Source: Streptomyces sp. PKU-EA00015
GTDB lineage: Bacteria > Actinomycetota > Actinomycetes > Streptomycetales > Streptomycetaceae
DNA: 64,000 bases
Direction of reading: 5' to 3'
NCBI RefSeq assembly: GCF_013387495.1
Contig: NZ_JABZEE010000004.1
Span: 186,001 to 250,000 of the forward strand
The first letter of the stretch is position 1. Each line of letters starts with the position of its first letter. Under the pieces are notes generated by a model that ran no database searches, was not told where the DNA came from, and worked only from the letters and a program-made list of their open reading frames with translations. Shown piece after piece: positions 8,501-17,145 of this stretch. The position numbers were made by a program, and so were the translations under genes.

Positions 8501-9526
8501 TCACACCGGTGCGCCGGGGGCCCCGTCGACGTCAGGCTCGGTGACGCCCTGCTGGAGCGCCTCGCGCAGGTCCGCGGAGATCTCGCCCGTCGCGGCCCAG
8601 CGGATGACGAGTTCCGCCACATGGGGCACGGGAGCGTCCATGCGGCGCGACGCGTCGACGAGAGCGGCCCGCCCGTCGGCCGCGTCCACCTTCGACGTGG
8701 CGGCGATGATGCCGCTCGCTTCGGCGATCATGGCGTCGGTACCGACGGCGTCCCTGACCCGGCCGAGGACGGTTGCAGCCTCGCCGTTGCTCCCCGGCGT
8801 CTCGTCGGTGCCGCCGGCAGCATCCTGCGCGTGGTCGGCCGGGCCGGGGCGCCCGACGGGCTCCCGGTGGCCGGTGACGACGATCCGGCGCTGCCCCTGC
8901 TGCTCCTCCACCATGAACCCGGCGTGCGTGAGCGCCGCGGTCACCGCGGTGTGCAGCGCACGGAGTATGCCCTCCAGCCTGGGCGGCCCCTCACGCCGGT
9001 GGCCGCGGACCAACTCGCCGCGGGCGCGCAGGTCGAGGGGATCGGCCCAGCTCACGACGACGCCGCCGGGGCCAGGCCGTACGGTGAGGCCCGAGGTGTC
9101 CGTCCGGTCGGGCGCGCAGATGTCGAACCCCTCGGCGGCCAGGGCGTCGCACACCGCGGCCAGCAGGTCGTCGGGGCCGCCGTCGGACTCGTCCTCCGGA
9201 GCCCGTTGTTCCAACAGGCCCGTAGCGCCCCGCAGTTCCAGCTGGCCGGCGACCGGCGGCGACACCGCGACCACGGCGAGCGTCCGTCCGGCGTCACGGG
9301 CGCGCACGAAAGCCTCCGTGAGCACGTGCACCGTGGAGGCGTCGCAGGAGGAGACGCCGCTGAGATCGACGTCGAGGCCGGTGCCGGCGTCCAGCGCGGC
9401 GGTCAGCGTCTCGCGGAACGTGTCGGCGGCTTCGGAGCCGACCTCGCCCGTGACGGTGGCGAGGGAGCGGCCTGGTCCGCTTCCGGTCACCGTCACCGCG
9501 AAGCGGGAACTGTCACGAGTGGTCAT
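8501..9526 (-). CDS. STAS-domain protein with C-terminal ANTAR-like segment
   Basis: A 341-residue cytoplasmic protein. Residues about 8-115 form a STAS fold, as in anti-sigma-factor antagonists, with LDVDLSGVSSCDASTVHVL around the position of the phospho-acceptor serine. The middle (about 120-235) is a variable region. Residues about 255-312 (VGTDAMIAEASGIIAATSKVD and onward) resemble the ANTAR RNA-binding helices of AmiR/NasR-type antiterminators. STAS plus ANTAR-like in one chain would link partner switching to RNA-level control. The ATG at 9526 has a GAGAGG site. It is convergent with the MASE1 gene and divergent from a wHTH gene. The ANTAR assignment rests on eye comparison. Confidence 0.75.
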   Translation of the reverse strand: MTTRDSSRFAVTVTGSGPGRSLATVTGEVGSEAADTFRETLTAALDAGTGLDVDLSGVSSCDASTVHVLTEAFVRARDAGRTLAVVAVSPPVAGQLELRGATGLLEQRAPEDESDGGPDDLLAAVCDALAAEGFDICAPDRTDTSGLTVRPGPGGVVVSWADPLDLRARGELVRGHRREGPPRLEGILRALHTAVTAALTHAGFMVEEQQGQRRIVVTGHREPVGRPGPADHAQDAAGGTDETPGSNGEAATVLGRVRDAVGTDAMIAEASGIIAATSKVDAADGRAALVDASRRMDAPVPHVAELVIRWAATGEISADLREALQQGVTEPDVDGAPGAPV

Positions 9527-9616
9527 GCGCAGTTCCTCTCCGGGCGGAGCACCTGCACTCCCATGCTCGGACGCGCCCGTACGGCCGTCAAGACACCTGA
9601 AACGTATTTCCGGTTT

Positions 9617-9645
9617 TTGGATGCCTGTATGGAAGGTCGTACGAT
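9617..9645 (+). promoter_or_regulatory. Promoter for a leaderless wHTH gene
   Basis: TTGGAT (9617-9622), a 17-base spacer and TACGAT (9640-9645) form a housekeeping-type promoter. The gene's ATG lies 7 bases after the -10 element, with no ribosome site at usable spacing, so the transcript probably begins at or beside the start codon. Confidence 0.5.
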
Positions 9646-9651
9646 CGATGC

Positions 9652-10011
9652 ATGGAGACGTCCGACCCCTCACGCAGTACCTGGACTTTCGTCACCAATC
9701 ACACCCGTGTCCTCACGGCGGTCGCCCGCAACCCCTGGATTCGCATCCGCGACCTGGCGTCGGCGCTCGACCTGACCGAACGGACCGTGCAGGCGCTGCT
9801 CTCCGACCTCGAGCAGGCCGGCTACCTGACCCGCACGCGCGAGGGCAGGCGGAACAGGTACCAGATCGACGCCGGAGGAAAGTTCCGCCATCCCGCGGAG
9901 GGCGACCGGCCGATCGCCCCGCTCCTGGAGCTGCTGACGGACGCGCCCGGTCCCTTGCCCCACCGCACCGGCGACGACGAGCCGGGCGAGCGGGACCGGA
10001 GTGCCGACTGA
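9652..10011 (+). CDS. Winged helix-turn-helix transcriptional regulator
   Basis: A 119-residue protein with a MarR/ArsR-like winged helix in residues 15-75. The helices read RNPWIRIRDLASALDLTERTV and ALLSDLEQAGYLTRT, followed by a basic wing (REGRRNRYQI). The C-terminal 45 residues are Pro/Asp-rich without a clear ligand domain. It probably binds DNA as a small repressor. The start appears leaderless. It is divergent from the STAS-ANTAR-like gene, 125 bases between starts, which is a plausible target, and convergent with the DUF427 gene, with only 2 bases between stop codons. Confidence 0.8.
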   Translation: METSDPSRSTWTFVTNHTRVLTAVARNPWIRIRDLASALDLTERTVQALLSDLEQAGYLTRTREGRRNRYQIDAGGKFRHPAEGDRPIAPLLELLTDAPGPLPHRTGDDEPGERDRSAD

Positions 10012-10013
10012 CG

Positions 10014-10343
10014 TCAGCCGGTCACGATCTCGGTGTCGTAGAAGCAGAAGTGCCCCTTGATCGAGGCGACATCGGGCTTGGGGTCGAGGTACGCCCAGAC
10101 GAGATCGGCCGCCCCCGGCCGGGACCAGTAGGAGGCGTCCCCCTTGTACGGGCAGTGGGTGCGCGAATCCGACGGCGTCAGCAGCGCGGTGTTCACGTCG
10201 TCGGGCGGCAGGTAGTAGCGCACCGGCAGGCCGGTCTCGTGAAGGAGCAGCGGCCGGCGGCTCTCGGCCAGGACCGTACCGTCGTGAACCACACGGACAT
10301 GCTGCGTGCCCTGCTCGATCGTGATGCGATGACCCGGCGACAT
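10014..10343 (-). CDS. DUF427 family protein
   Basis: A 109-residue protein of the DUF427 family, a small beta-rich fold with unknown biochemical role. Hallmarks are VVHDGTVLAESRRPLLLHE, LPVRYYLPPDDVN, the THCPYKGDASYW block near residues 62-75 and a C-terminal IKGHFCFYDTEI. The full family length is present. ATG at 10343 has AAGGAGA 5-6 bases upstream. It appears to be a single-gene unit. Confidence 0.9.
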   Translation of the reverse strand: MSPGHRITIEQGTQHVRVVHDGTVLAESRRPLLLHETGLPVRYYLPPDDVNTALLTPSDSRTHCPYKGDASYWSRPGAADLVWAYLDPKPDVASIKGHFCFYDTEIVTG

Positions 10344-10486
10344 GTGCTCTCCTTCGGCTGCGCGGTACCGAACGGCGGTGCTGTGGAAGGTCTTCGCAAT
10401 GTCAACCTCGCTGAGGCCGCAGGTGTTCCCGGCGGGTGCCGATTGCGGCGGCAGATCGCCGGACCTGGCCTGAACAGGAGAGGATC

Positions 10487-10740
10487 ATGCCTGCCTCGGC
10501 GCATGTTTCCCCAGGCCCGATGCGCCGCGAGGAGCCGTGGCGACGCCCGCCGCCGGGCTGCTGCGGCAGCGGTGGGTGTGGTGGCTGCCGGTCGTCGCCG
10601 TCGTGGCCGATCCCGTCGTGGAGTTCGCCCTGCACGGGCGTGAGCCCGTCAGCTTCCTCGTCGTCGGCGTCCCGCCGCTCGCGGCCGCGACACGCGGCCC
10701 GCGCGGCACCGCGCTGTCGGGTGTCGTCGCGTCCCGAACA
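10487..10740 (+). pseudogene. Truncated membrane SpoIIE-type phosphatase gene, N-terminal fragment
   Basis: AGGAGAGG precedes an ATG at 10487 that reads MPASAHVSPGPMRREEPW. The frame starting with GTG at 10537 (preceded by GAGGAG) reads AGLLRQRWVWWLPVVAVVADP, FLVVGVPPLAAATRGPRGTALSG, the two-helix membrane anchor seen at the N-terminus of many Streptomyces PP2C phosphatases. After about base 10735 homology stops and no phosphatase domain follows. Either a frameshift separates the two starts or the second is the true one; in both cases only the anchor survives. The rest of the gap 10344-10982 contains no gene I can support. Confidence 0.5.
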
Positions 10741-10982
10741 CCAGCCGTCCGGCGTACGGACGAGACGGTGGAATCCCCGCCGTCGGTCCGACCGCACTGC
10801 CGCAGCCGGAGCCCTGCGGGTCGGACGAGTGCCAGGCAGCACCGGCCGTGGGGCCCGTCCCGGCCTCATCGTCGCCGACGACGCCGACCACGAGCGGGTC
10901 GGGGAGCGAGGGCCGCCGCACGCGGTGGCGAGCGCGGGGCGCCGCCGGCGTCGGGCCGCGCCCCGTCGGGCGACAAGCCGGA

Positions 10983-12806
10983 TCACCTCTCCGTACGGTC
11001 CAGCTCCTCGTCGAGGGCCAATGCCGCGTTGATGAGCGCGAGATGGGTGAAGGCCTGGGGGAAGTTGCCCAGTTGTTCGCCGGTCGGGCCTATCTCCTCG
11101 GCGAAGAGGCCGACGTGGTTGGCGTAGGTGAGCATCTTGTCGAAGGCGTAGCGGGCCACTCCCAGGCGACCGGCGCGGGCCAGAGCTTCCACGTACAGGA
11201 AACTGCACAGGGAGAAGGTCCCTTCGCTGCCGCGCAGTCCGTCGGGTGAGGCGGCCGGGTTGTAGCGGTGGACGAGGCTGTCCGAGACCAGTTCCCGCTC
11301 CATGGCGTCCAGGGTCGACAGCCAGCGGTGGTCCTTCGGGGAGAGAAAACCGACGGAGGGCAGCAACAGCAGTGCCGCGTCGAGGACTTCGGCTCCGTAG
11401 TGCTGGACGAACGCACCGCGACGAGTGCTGTAACCCCGGTCCATCACCTGCTCGAAGATCGCATCGCGCGCGGCGGTCCAGCCGGCGACATCGGCCGGCC
11501 GTGCCACCTGCGCTGCCAGGCGGATACCGCGGTCGAAGGCCACCCAGGACATCACCCGGCTCAAGGTGAAGTCCTTGCGGCCGCCGCGGGTTTCCCAGAT
11601 GCCCTCGTCGGGACGGTCCCAGGTGTGCGCCAGCCAGTCGAGCAGCGCGCGCAGGCGCTGCCAGCCGTTGTACCCGGCCAGCTGAGCGATGTCGGGTGCA
11701 CGGGTGAGAGCGAAGACCACTTCGCCGTAGATGTCGAGCTGGAGCTGGCCGGCCGCACCGTTGCCGATCCGGACCGGCGCCGAGCCACCGTAACCTTCCA
11801 GATGGCCGAGGACCTCCTCGTCGAGGTGCGGGTCGCCGTCCACCCGGTACATGACCTGGAGCGGCTCACCGGTCACCGTCGGGCCTGCCGGTATCCGGGC
11901 GCCGAGCCAGCGCCGGAAGGCATCCGCCTCTGCCTCGAACCCGAGGTCCAGCAGCGCCTTCACCGACAGCGCCGCGTCACGCACCCAGGTGTACCGGTAG
12001 TCCCAGTTGCGTTCGCCGCCCAGCTGCTCCGGCAGGCCCGCGGTGACCGCCGCGACGGGCGCACCCGTGGGTGCGTACGTCATCAGCTTGAGTGTGATCG
12101 CGGAGCGGTTGACCGACTGCTGCCAGCGGCCCCGGTACCGGCTGCGGTGAAGCCAACGGTGCCAGTAGTCGTAGGTGGAGCGGAACTCCCGCTGGATGCC
12201 TCCCTCGGTGAGTGGCGGGAGCGGTCCGGGAGGGCCGTCGCACACCGTCAGGACGGCTGCGGCCCGCTCGTCCTGCCGCAGCACCACGTCCGCCCGCACG
12301 TCCTGCCCGTCACTCTCGAGCGTCATCGGCCCTTCGACCTGGAGGCAGGCGGTCTGGTCGGGGCCGCGGAAGTACGCCACCCCCTGCTCCAGCACCAGCT
12401 TGTGTCCGGCGCGCCCGTAGTCGAACCGGGGCCGGCACGCCAGCCGGAAGCCGACCGTGCCACGGGTCACGCGCATGACGCGGACGATGCGGTGCCGGTC
12501 CGCCGGGGCCTCGGCCTCACCCAGCGGCATGAAGTCGATGACCTCCCCGACTCCGTCGGCGGTCATCAACCGTGTGACCAGGATTGCTGTGTCCGCCAGG
12601 TACAGCTGCCGTGTGGTGGCACCGGACGTCTGCGCGGTGATCGCGAAGTGACCGCCGCGGTCATGGTCGAGCAGCCCCGCGAACATGCTCGGTGAGTCGA
12701 ATCGTGGAGTGCAGAACCAGTCGAGCACCCCCTCGGAGGTCACGAGTGCGGCCGTGCGCAGGTCCCCGATGAGCCCGTGATCCGCGACAGGCGGCCAACG
12801 AAGCAT
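10983..12806 (-). CDS. Glycoside hydrolase family 15 protein (glucoamylase/trehalase-like)
   Basis: A 607-residue cytoplasmic GH15 enzyme, whose relatives release glucose from alpha-glucans or hydrolyse trehalose. It has an N-terminal beta-sandwich (about 1-220, beginning PVADHGLIGDLRTAALVTSEG and containing DWFCTPRFDSPS) and an (alpha/alpha)6 barrel (about 230-600). The barrel carries NWDYRYTWVRDAALSV, RPDEGIWETRGG and the end motif EEIGPTGEQLGNFPQAFTH. The general acid and base glutamates are expected in the last two. ATG at 12806 has AAGGGA at good spacing. No signal peptide is present. It lies downstream of the sugar operon but 110 bases away, so it could have its own promoter. GH15 trehalase is the main alternative function. 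Confidence 0.9.
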   Translation of the reverse strand: MLRWPPVADHGLIGDLRTAALVTSEGVLDWFCTPRFDSPSMFAGLLDHDRGGHFAITAQTSGATTRQLYLADTAILVTRLMTADGVGEVIDFMPLGEAEAPADRHRIVRVMRVTRGTVGFRLACRPRFDYGRAGHKLVLEQGVAYFRGPDQTACLQVEGPMTLESDGQDVRADVVLRQDERAAAVLTVCDGPPGPLPPLTEGGIQREFRSTYDYWHRWLHRSRYRGRWQQSVNRSAITLKLMTYAPTGAPVAAVTAGLPEQLGGERNWDYRYTWVRDAALSVKALLDLGFEAEADAFRRWLGARIPAGPTVTGEPLQVMYRVDGDPHLDEEVLGHLEGYGGSAPVRIGNGAAGQLQLDIYGEVVFALTRAPDIAQLAGYNGWQRLRALLDWLAHTWDRPDEGIWETRGGRKDFTLSRVMSWVAFDRGIRLAAQVARPADVAGWTAARDAIFEQVMDRGYSTRRGAFVQHYGAEVLDAALLLLPSVGFLSPKDHRWLSTLDAMERELVSDSLVHRYNPAASPDGLRGSEGTFSLCSFLYVEALARAGRLGVARYAFDKMLTYANHVGLFAEEIGPTGEQLGNFPQAFTHLALINAALALDEELDRTER

Positions 12807-12916
12807 GGCGGTCCCTTCACGACGTCACCCGTTTCCTACGGTACGTCGGGACGTTTCGTCAGGCATGCGGGCGTCATCGGGAGGCGCTGCGACGCGGGCC
12901 GCGCCCACGCGGCGGT

Positions 12917-14866
12917 TCAGCCGAAGCCGACCGTCAGGTGGAGCGTGCCGTCATGCGGGATGCGCAGCAGATGGGCGCGCCGCGCGCCTCCGCGCAAGTA
13001 CGTCGTCGGCATCGCGGTGAGGCTCGCGGTGCGCACGGCAGCCCACCGGATCTGGACCGTGGTGCGGCCCCGGCGCAGTGTGAGGCCGTCCGCGGTGGCC
13101 GTCGTGGCGGAGCCGTAGGACGCCGATGTGCCGTCGGTGAAGGTCACCCCGTCGGCCGGGTGCACGACGAGCGGGATCAGCTCGGTCGCCGCCGAGCCTG
13201 TGGTCACCACACGGCGCACCGTCTGCCGGGTGACGGTGACCTCGGTGGTGATCGCCGAGTCGGGGGTGCGGTACCGGACTCCGAACGGGGCGTCGGACGA
13301 AGGGTCTTCGCCGCTCCGCGGCCGCGCGTGTGCTCCGGCGACGTACTCGGCCGCCAGGTTGCCGTCGGCGTCGAGCCGTCCGTCGGCGAGCTGCGTGGCC
13401 CAGCAGCCGGCGTCGCCGTTCAGCGAGTACACGACCATGCCCGCGTCGGGGTGCCAGAGGAAGGACAGGCCGGAGCGGACCAGAGGCGTGGCCCGGTGAC
13501 CGAAGAACGCTCCGAGATACAGACCCGGGCGCCGGACGAACAGGAACTCCTGGCCGCCGTCGCGGCGGAGTTCCACGAAGGTGTCCCGTTGCAGACAGGG
13601 CAGCTCGGCGATGGCGGCCTGCTTGTGTGCACGGGTGGGAAAGGCTTCGCCGTACGGCACGTGCGCGATGATGCGCGGTGAGGTGTTGCCGCGTTGCAGC
13701 GCGGGCACGGGCGCCGGATCCGCGGCCCAGGCGGCGCGTGCGGCGGCCCTGTCCTCACGGGTCGTGAAGAACGGCGCCAGTCCCGGCGCACCGGGCACGA
13801 AGAGCGAGCCCAGGTGGGTGCGGTCGGGCTCACGTATCTCGTCGTCGAGGGCGCGGATGCTGGTACGCGCGGACGCGGCGACGTTGGTGAACCAGCCCGA
13901 GCCGTCGGGTTCGCGGACGAGGTTGTAGCTCAGCCACGGCGCGAAGCCACGGGCCATGGAGAGCATGGCCGGCTCGTCCATGAGGTGATGGATCTCGGCC
14001 ATGTCCGGCAGCATGACCTCGAAGTTGTAACCGACGTCCATCCCACGGGGCTCGTAGAAGAAGCCGTGCGGGCTCTGCCCGTGAGCGACGACGAAGGCGA
14101 TGCGTTCCACCAGCCGTTCCCGCAGGGCGGGCTCCGGATCCAGGTCCAGGCACAGTGCCGCCCCGGCCAGGCCGGCGATGTGCTGGTTGGCGTACTTCAG
14201 GGGCGACTCCCAGACCGTGATGTTGCCGGGGTCGAGGAACCACTGCATCGCCTTGCGCAGAGCGGTCCGGATCTCGGCCTGCCGGGTGGGCAGCGCCCCG
14301 GTGGTGCGCAGATTCTGCAGTGTCTTGCTCAGGTAGCCGAGGCCGAAGCCGGTGGCGGCACGGGAGTGCTCGGTGGGCCGGTACTCGGGCCAGGAGCCGT
14401 CGTCGTGCTGCAGGCGCAGGTAGTGCTGGAGCGCCGCGTCGAGGCGGGCCAGCAGTGCCGGGTCGCCTGCGTACGGGTTCCACGGCCGGGGATGCGCGTG
14501 GAACCAGCTCAGTGTGTACACGTGCTCCTGGATGCGGGCGTTGTACGGCACGTTCGGCGTGCGCCACCAGCCGCCGGTGAACCAGCCGTAGGTGGCGGGG
14601 TCGGTGTCCTCGATCTCGTTGGCCATCGGGGCGAGGATCACGAGATACGGCGCGAACCGCTGCTCCTCGGGAGCGAACAGTGTGCGGTCGGGGGCGCCTT
14701 TCGGCAACGGTTCGAGGAGCGGCAGTCCCGTCCTCGTCAGGCCGGCCGCCTCGGCGGGCGGCGCGGCGAGCAGCGCGGTGCCGCCGACGGCGCCGAGCAG
14801 GGCGCGACGGCTGAGGCCGGGGAGGCCGGGGCCTGGGGGAGGGCACGGGTCTGTCGGGTGACGCAC
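12917..14866 (-). CDS. Tat-exported protein of unknown activity in a sugar operon
   Basis: A 649-residue protein. Residues 20-41 carry a twin-arginine export signal (SRRALLGAVGG followed by a hydrophobic core and APPAEAA), so it is exported folded. The mature part has an all-helical look in residues 80-330 (HYLRLQHDDGSWPEYRPTEHS, YANQHIAGLAGAALCLDL) and a beta-rich C-terminal half. That resembles the alpha/alpha-toroid plus beta-sandwich plan of polysaccharide lyases, but I see no diagnostic catalytic motif. GTG at 14866 has AAGGAGA 6 bases upstream. It is last in an operon with GH5 and ABC sugar importer genes, which suggests extracellular polysaccharide breakdown. Confidence 0.75.
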   Translation of the reverse strand: MRHPTDPCPPPGPGLPGLSRRALLGAVGGTALLAAPPAEAAGLTRTGLPLLEPLPKGAPDRTLFAPEEQRFAPYLVILAPMANEIEDTDPATYGWFTGGWWRTPNVPYNARIQEHVYTLSWFHAHPRPWNPYAGDPALLARLDAALQHYLRLQHDDGSWPEYRPTEHSRAATGFGLGYLSKTLQNLRTTGALPTRQAEIRTALRKAMQWFLDPGNITVWESPLKYANQHIAGLAGAALCLDLDPEPALRERLVERIAFVVAHGQSPHGFFYEPRGMDVGYNFEVMLPDMAEIHHLMDEPAMLSMARGFAPWLSYNLVREPDGSGWFTNVAASARTSIRALDDEIREPDRTHLGSLFVPGAPGLAPFFTTREDRAAARAAWAADPAPVPALQRGNTSPRIIAHVPYGEAFPTRAHKQAAIAELPCLQRDTFVELRRDGGQEFLFVRRPGLYLGAFFGHRATPLVRSGLSFLWHPDAGMVVYSLNGDAGCWATQLADGRLDADGNLAAEYVAGAHARPRSGEDPSSDAPFGVRYRTPDSAITTEVTVTRQTVRRVVTTGSAATELIPLVVHPADGVTFTDGTSASYGSATTATADGLTLRRGRTTVQIRWAAVRTASLTAMPTTYLRGGARRAHLLRIPHDGTLHLTVGFG

Positions 14867-14890
14867 TGTTGTCTCCTTCAGAAGAGGGCC

Positions 14891-16270
14891 TCAGTCGCGG
14901 GTGAACTCCGCGAGCAGGTAGAGGAGTTGCGAGCGCCGTACGCAGGAGTCCAGGCGGAACGAGCCGGCGAGGTCCTCGATCCCGGCGTCGTCGAGGCGGG
15001 AGAAGAGGGCGGCGAACTCCTCGAGCATGGGCTCGCCGAGAAGAAGTTCTCGGACCAGCCGGCGCACGTACCAGCGCCGGCCGAACGGGGGCGGGTCGAA
15101 GCCGGGGTACTCGGCGGCGAGCAGTTCGTCCAGCGGGGCGAGGACGTGGGCGATGCCGTCCTCGCCGGTGGACCAGGGCTCGGTGCCCAGCCGCTCCTTC
15201 TTCTCCCTGATCGGTCGCAGCAGCCGGGACCAGGGCGAGTCGGGGTCGAGTGTCACCAGGCCGGACAGGTGGGTGTCCTTGTACGTCCAGATCGACCAGC
15301 TCGCGCCGTGCTCCTGGTAGATCTCCAGCTGGTCGCGGAGGACCGCGTAGCGGTGTTTGTCGACCGCGGGGTCGCCGGAGTACACCGGGCCGAACTCGCC
15401 GACCCACACCGGTGTCCCGGTACGGCGGGAGTGCGCGGTCCGCTCCAGGAAGCGCTCCTTGAGGACGGCACGGTCGACGTACCGGCCGCGTACGTCGCCG
15501 GGATACGTCGTCGCGTCGCGGATCCCGGCGAGGGCGTAGTCGTGCACCGAGTAGACGGTGTTGTCGTACGAGTCGCCGATGACGTCGAAGTCGTTGGCGT
15601 AGCGGTTGCCGTCGAGGAAGATCACATGGTCGGGGTCGACGGCTCGCACTGCGGTGGTGAGCCGCTGGTAGAACGGTCCGACCACGTCACCCGTGGGGTC
15701 GCCGGGTTCGTTCAGCAGGTTGTACCCCGCGATCTCGGGACGGCCGCGGAAGTGGTCGGCAAGGGCCTCCCAGATGGCCACGAGCCGGTCCTGGAAGTGG
15801 CGATGGCGCCACAGCCACGCATGGTGGGTCGGGTTGTCGCTGTGTTCCGACTGGTTCTGGAATCCGGGCGCGGCATGCAGGTCGATGACGGTGTAGAGGC
15901 CGTGCCGGGCGCAGGCGTCGACGGCGGCGGTCAGGCGCCGCATGCCCTCCTGCCTGATGTCGAAGGGGTGGGAGTCGTCGGCGAGGTGGCGGTAGTTGAC
16001 GGCGATGCGTACGCAGTTGAGACCGGTGCGGGCGATGAGCGCGGCGTCGGCGTCGGTGAAGAACTCGTCGAGGATGCGGTCGAAGAGCCGGTCGGCCCGC
16101 CCCGCGCCCATGGTGCGGCGCAGGGCGTCCCGCGCCTGGTGCTCGGTGCCCGGGAAGCCGTTGAGGAAGTTCTCCATCATCATCCAGCCGCCGAGCCCGA
16201 CACCTCGCAGCGTCACCGGTTCCCCGGAGGAAGTGGTGAGGCGGTCGCCGGTCGCTTTCAACATTCTCAT
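14891..16270 (-). CDS. Glycoside hydrolase family 5 (cellulase-like) enzyme
   Basis: A 459-residue GH5 TIM-barrel protein without signal peptide, so probably acting on imported oligosaccharides. N-terminal TLRGVGLGGWMMMENFLNG and NCVRIAVNYRHL are typical of exo-beta-glucanase-like GH5. The acid/base Glu is in YNLLNEPGD and the nucleophile Glu in PVWVGEFGPV, both present. ATG at 16270 follows the permease stop with a 2-base gap, its AAGGGC ribosome site lying inside the permease gene, so the two are co-translated. Within the operon it would cleave the sugar brought in by the ABC importer. The precise substrate (beta-glucan, mannan or other) is not visible. Confidence 0.9.
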   Translation of the reverse strand: MRMLKATGDRLTTSSGEPVTLRGVGLGGWMMMENFLNGFPGTEHQARDALRRTMGAGRADRLFDRILDEFFTDADAALIARTGLNCVRIAVNYRHLADDSHPFDIRQEGMRRLTAAVDACARHGLYTVIDLHAAPGFQNQSEHSDNPTHHAWLWRHRHFQDRLVAIWEALADHFRGRPEIAGYNLLNEPGDPTGDVVGPFYQRLTTAVRAVDPDHVIFLDGNRYANDFDVIGDSYDNTVYSVHDYALAGIRDATTYPGDVRGRYVDRAVLKERFLERTAHSRRTGTPVWVGEFGPVYSGDPAVDKHRYAVLRDQLEIYQEHGASWSIWTYKDTHLSGLVTLDPDSPWSRLLRPIREKKERLGTEPWSTGEDGIAHVLAPLDELLAAEYPGFDPPPFGRRWYVRRLVRELLLGEPMLEEFAALFSRLDDAGIEDLAGSFRLDSCVRRSQLLYLLAEFTRD

Positions 16271-16272
16271 CG

Positions 16273-17145
16273 CTAGCCCTTCAGGCCGCTGTTGACAATG
16301 GACTTGATGAACCACCGCTGGGCCACCATGAACACGGCCAGCACGGGGATGACGGTGAGCGTGCCGGCCGCCAGCTGCACGTTCCAGACGGGGCTTCCCT
16401 GGGCGTCCACGATCTGGGTGAGGGCGAGCGGCAGTGTGAACAGCTCCGGGGTGCGCAGGAACACCAGCGGTTCGAGGAACGAGTTCCAGCTGTGCAGGAA
16501 GGACAGCAGCGCCACGGCCGACAGCGACGGTCCGGCGAGCGGCAGCGCGATCTTGAAGAACAGCCCGAAACGTCCCAGCCCGTCGAGCCGTCCGCTCTCC
16601 TCCAGTTCGGCGGGCAGACCGAGGAAGAACTGCCGCATGATGAACGTGCCGAAGACAGCGTTGCCGCCGAAGACCGCCGGCAGGATCAGCGGCCAGTGGG
16701 TGTCGGTCCAGCCGATCTCGGAGAACAGCCGGAACAGCGGGACGATGACGACCTCGCTCGGCATCAGCAGGGCGGTGAGCAGCAGGACGAACATGATGCT
16801 CCGGCCGGCGAAGCGGATCCGGGCGAAGGCGTAGCCGGCCATGGCCGAGACCATGACGCTGCCCGCGGAGACCAGGGCCGCGATGTAGACACTGTTGAAG
16901 TACTGCTGACCGAAGGGCTGGTAGTCGGCGATGCGGGCGTAGTTGTCCCAACGCCACTCCCCGGGCAGCAGGGACGGCGGGTAGGCGAAGATCTCCGAGA
17001 TCGGTTTGAGCGAGCTGCTCGCCATCCACAGGAGCGGCAGCACGAACGGCACGGCGAGGGCCAGCATCAGCGCGTAGAGCAGGGACCGGCGTACGACCGG
17101 TCCCCACGGGCGGCGCCGTGGGATACCCAGGGTTTCACTGCTCAT
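16273..17145 (-). CDS. Carbohydrate ABC transporter permease, MalG type
   Basis: A 290-residue inner-membrane permease with six predicted membrane helices. The cytoplasmic EAA loop reads EESGRLDGLGRFGLFFKIALP, the docking site for the ATPase. The MalG-type ending WFIKSIVNSGLKG is complete. It overlaps the upstream permease gene by 11 bases, showing tight coupling, and lies directly before the GH5 gene. No ATPase gene is in the cluster, which is usual in Streptomyces, where the shared MsiK ATPase serves many sugar importers. Confidence 0.95.
   Translation of the reverse strand: MSSETLGIPRRRPWGPVVRRSLLYALMLALAVPFVLPLLWMASSSLKPISEIFAYPPSLLPGEWRWDNYARIADYQPFGQQYFNSVYIAALVSAGSVMVSAMAGYAFARIRFAGRSIMFVLLLTALLMPSEVVIVPLFRLFSEIGWTDTHWPLILPAVFGGNAVFGTFIMRQFFLGLPAELEESGRLDGLGRFGLFFKIALPLAGPSLSAVALLSFLHSWNSFLEPLVFLRTPELFTLPLALTQIVDAQGSPVWNVQLAAGTLTVIPVLAVFMVAQRWFIKSIVNSGLKG

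Noticed and set aside
10402..11208. A 268-codon minus-strand frame upstream of DUF427
   Set aside because: Overlaps the GH15 3' end in another frame and has Arg/Gly-rich translation typical of shadows.
13694..16276. An 860-codon plus-strand frame across the Tat-protein and GH5 genes
   Set aside because: It spans two real minus-strand genes and their junction, with no ribosome site or domain.
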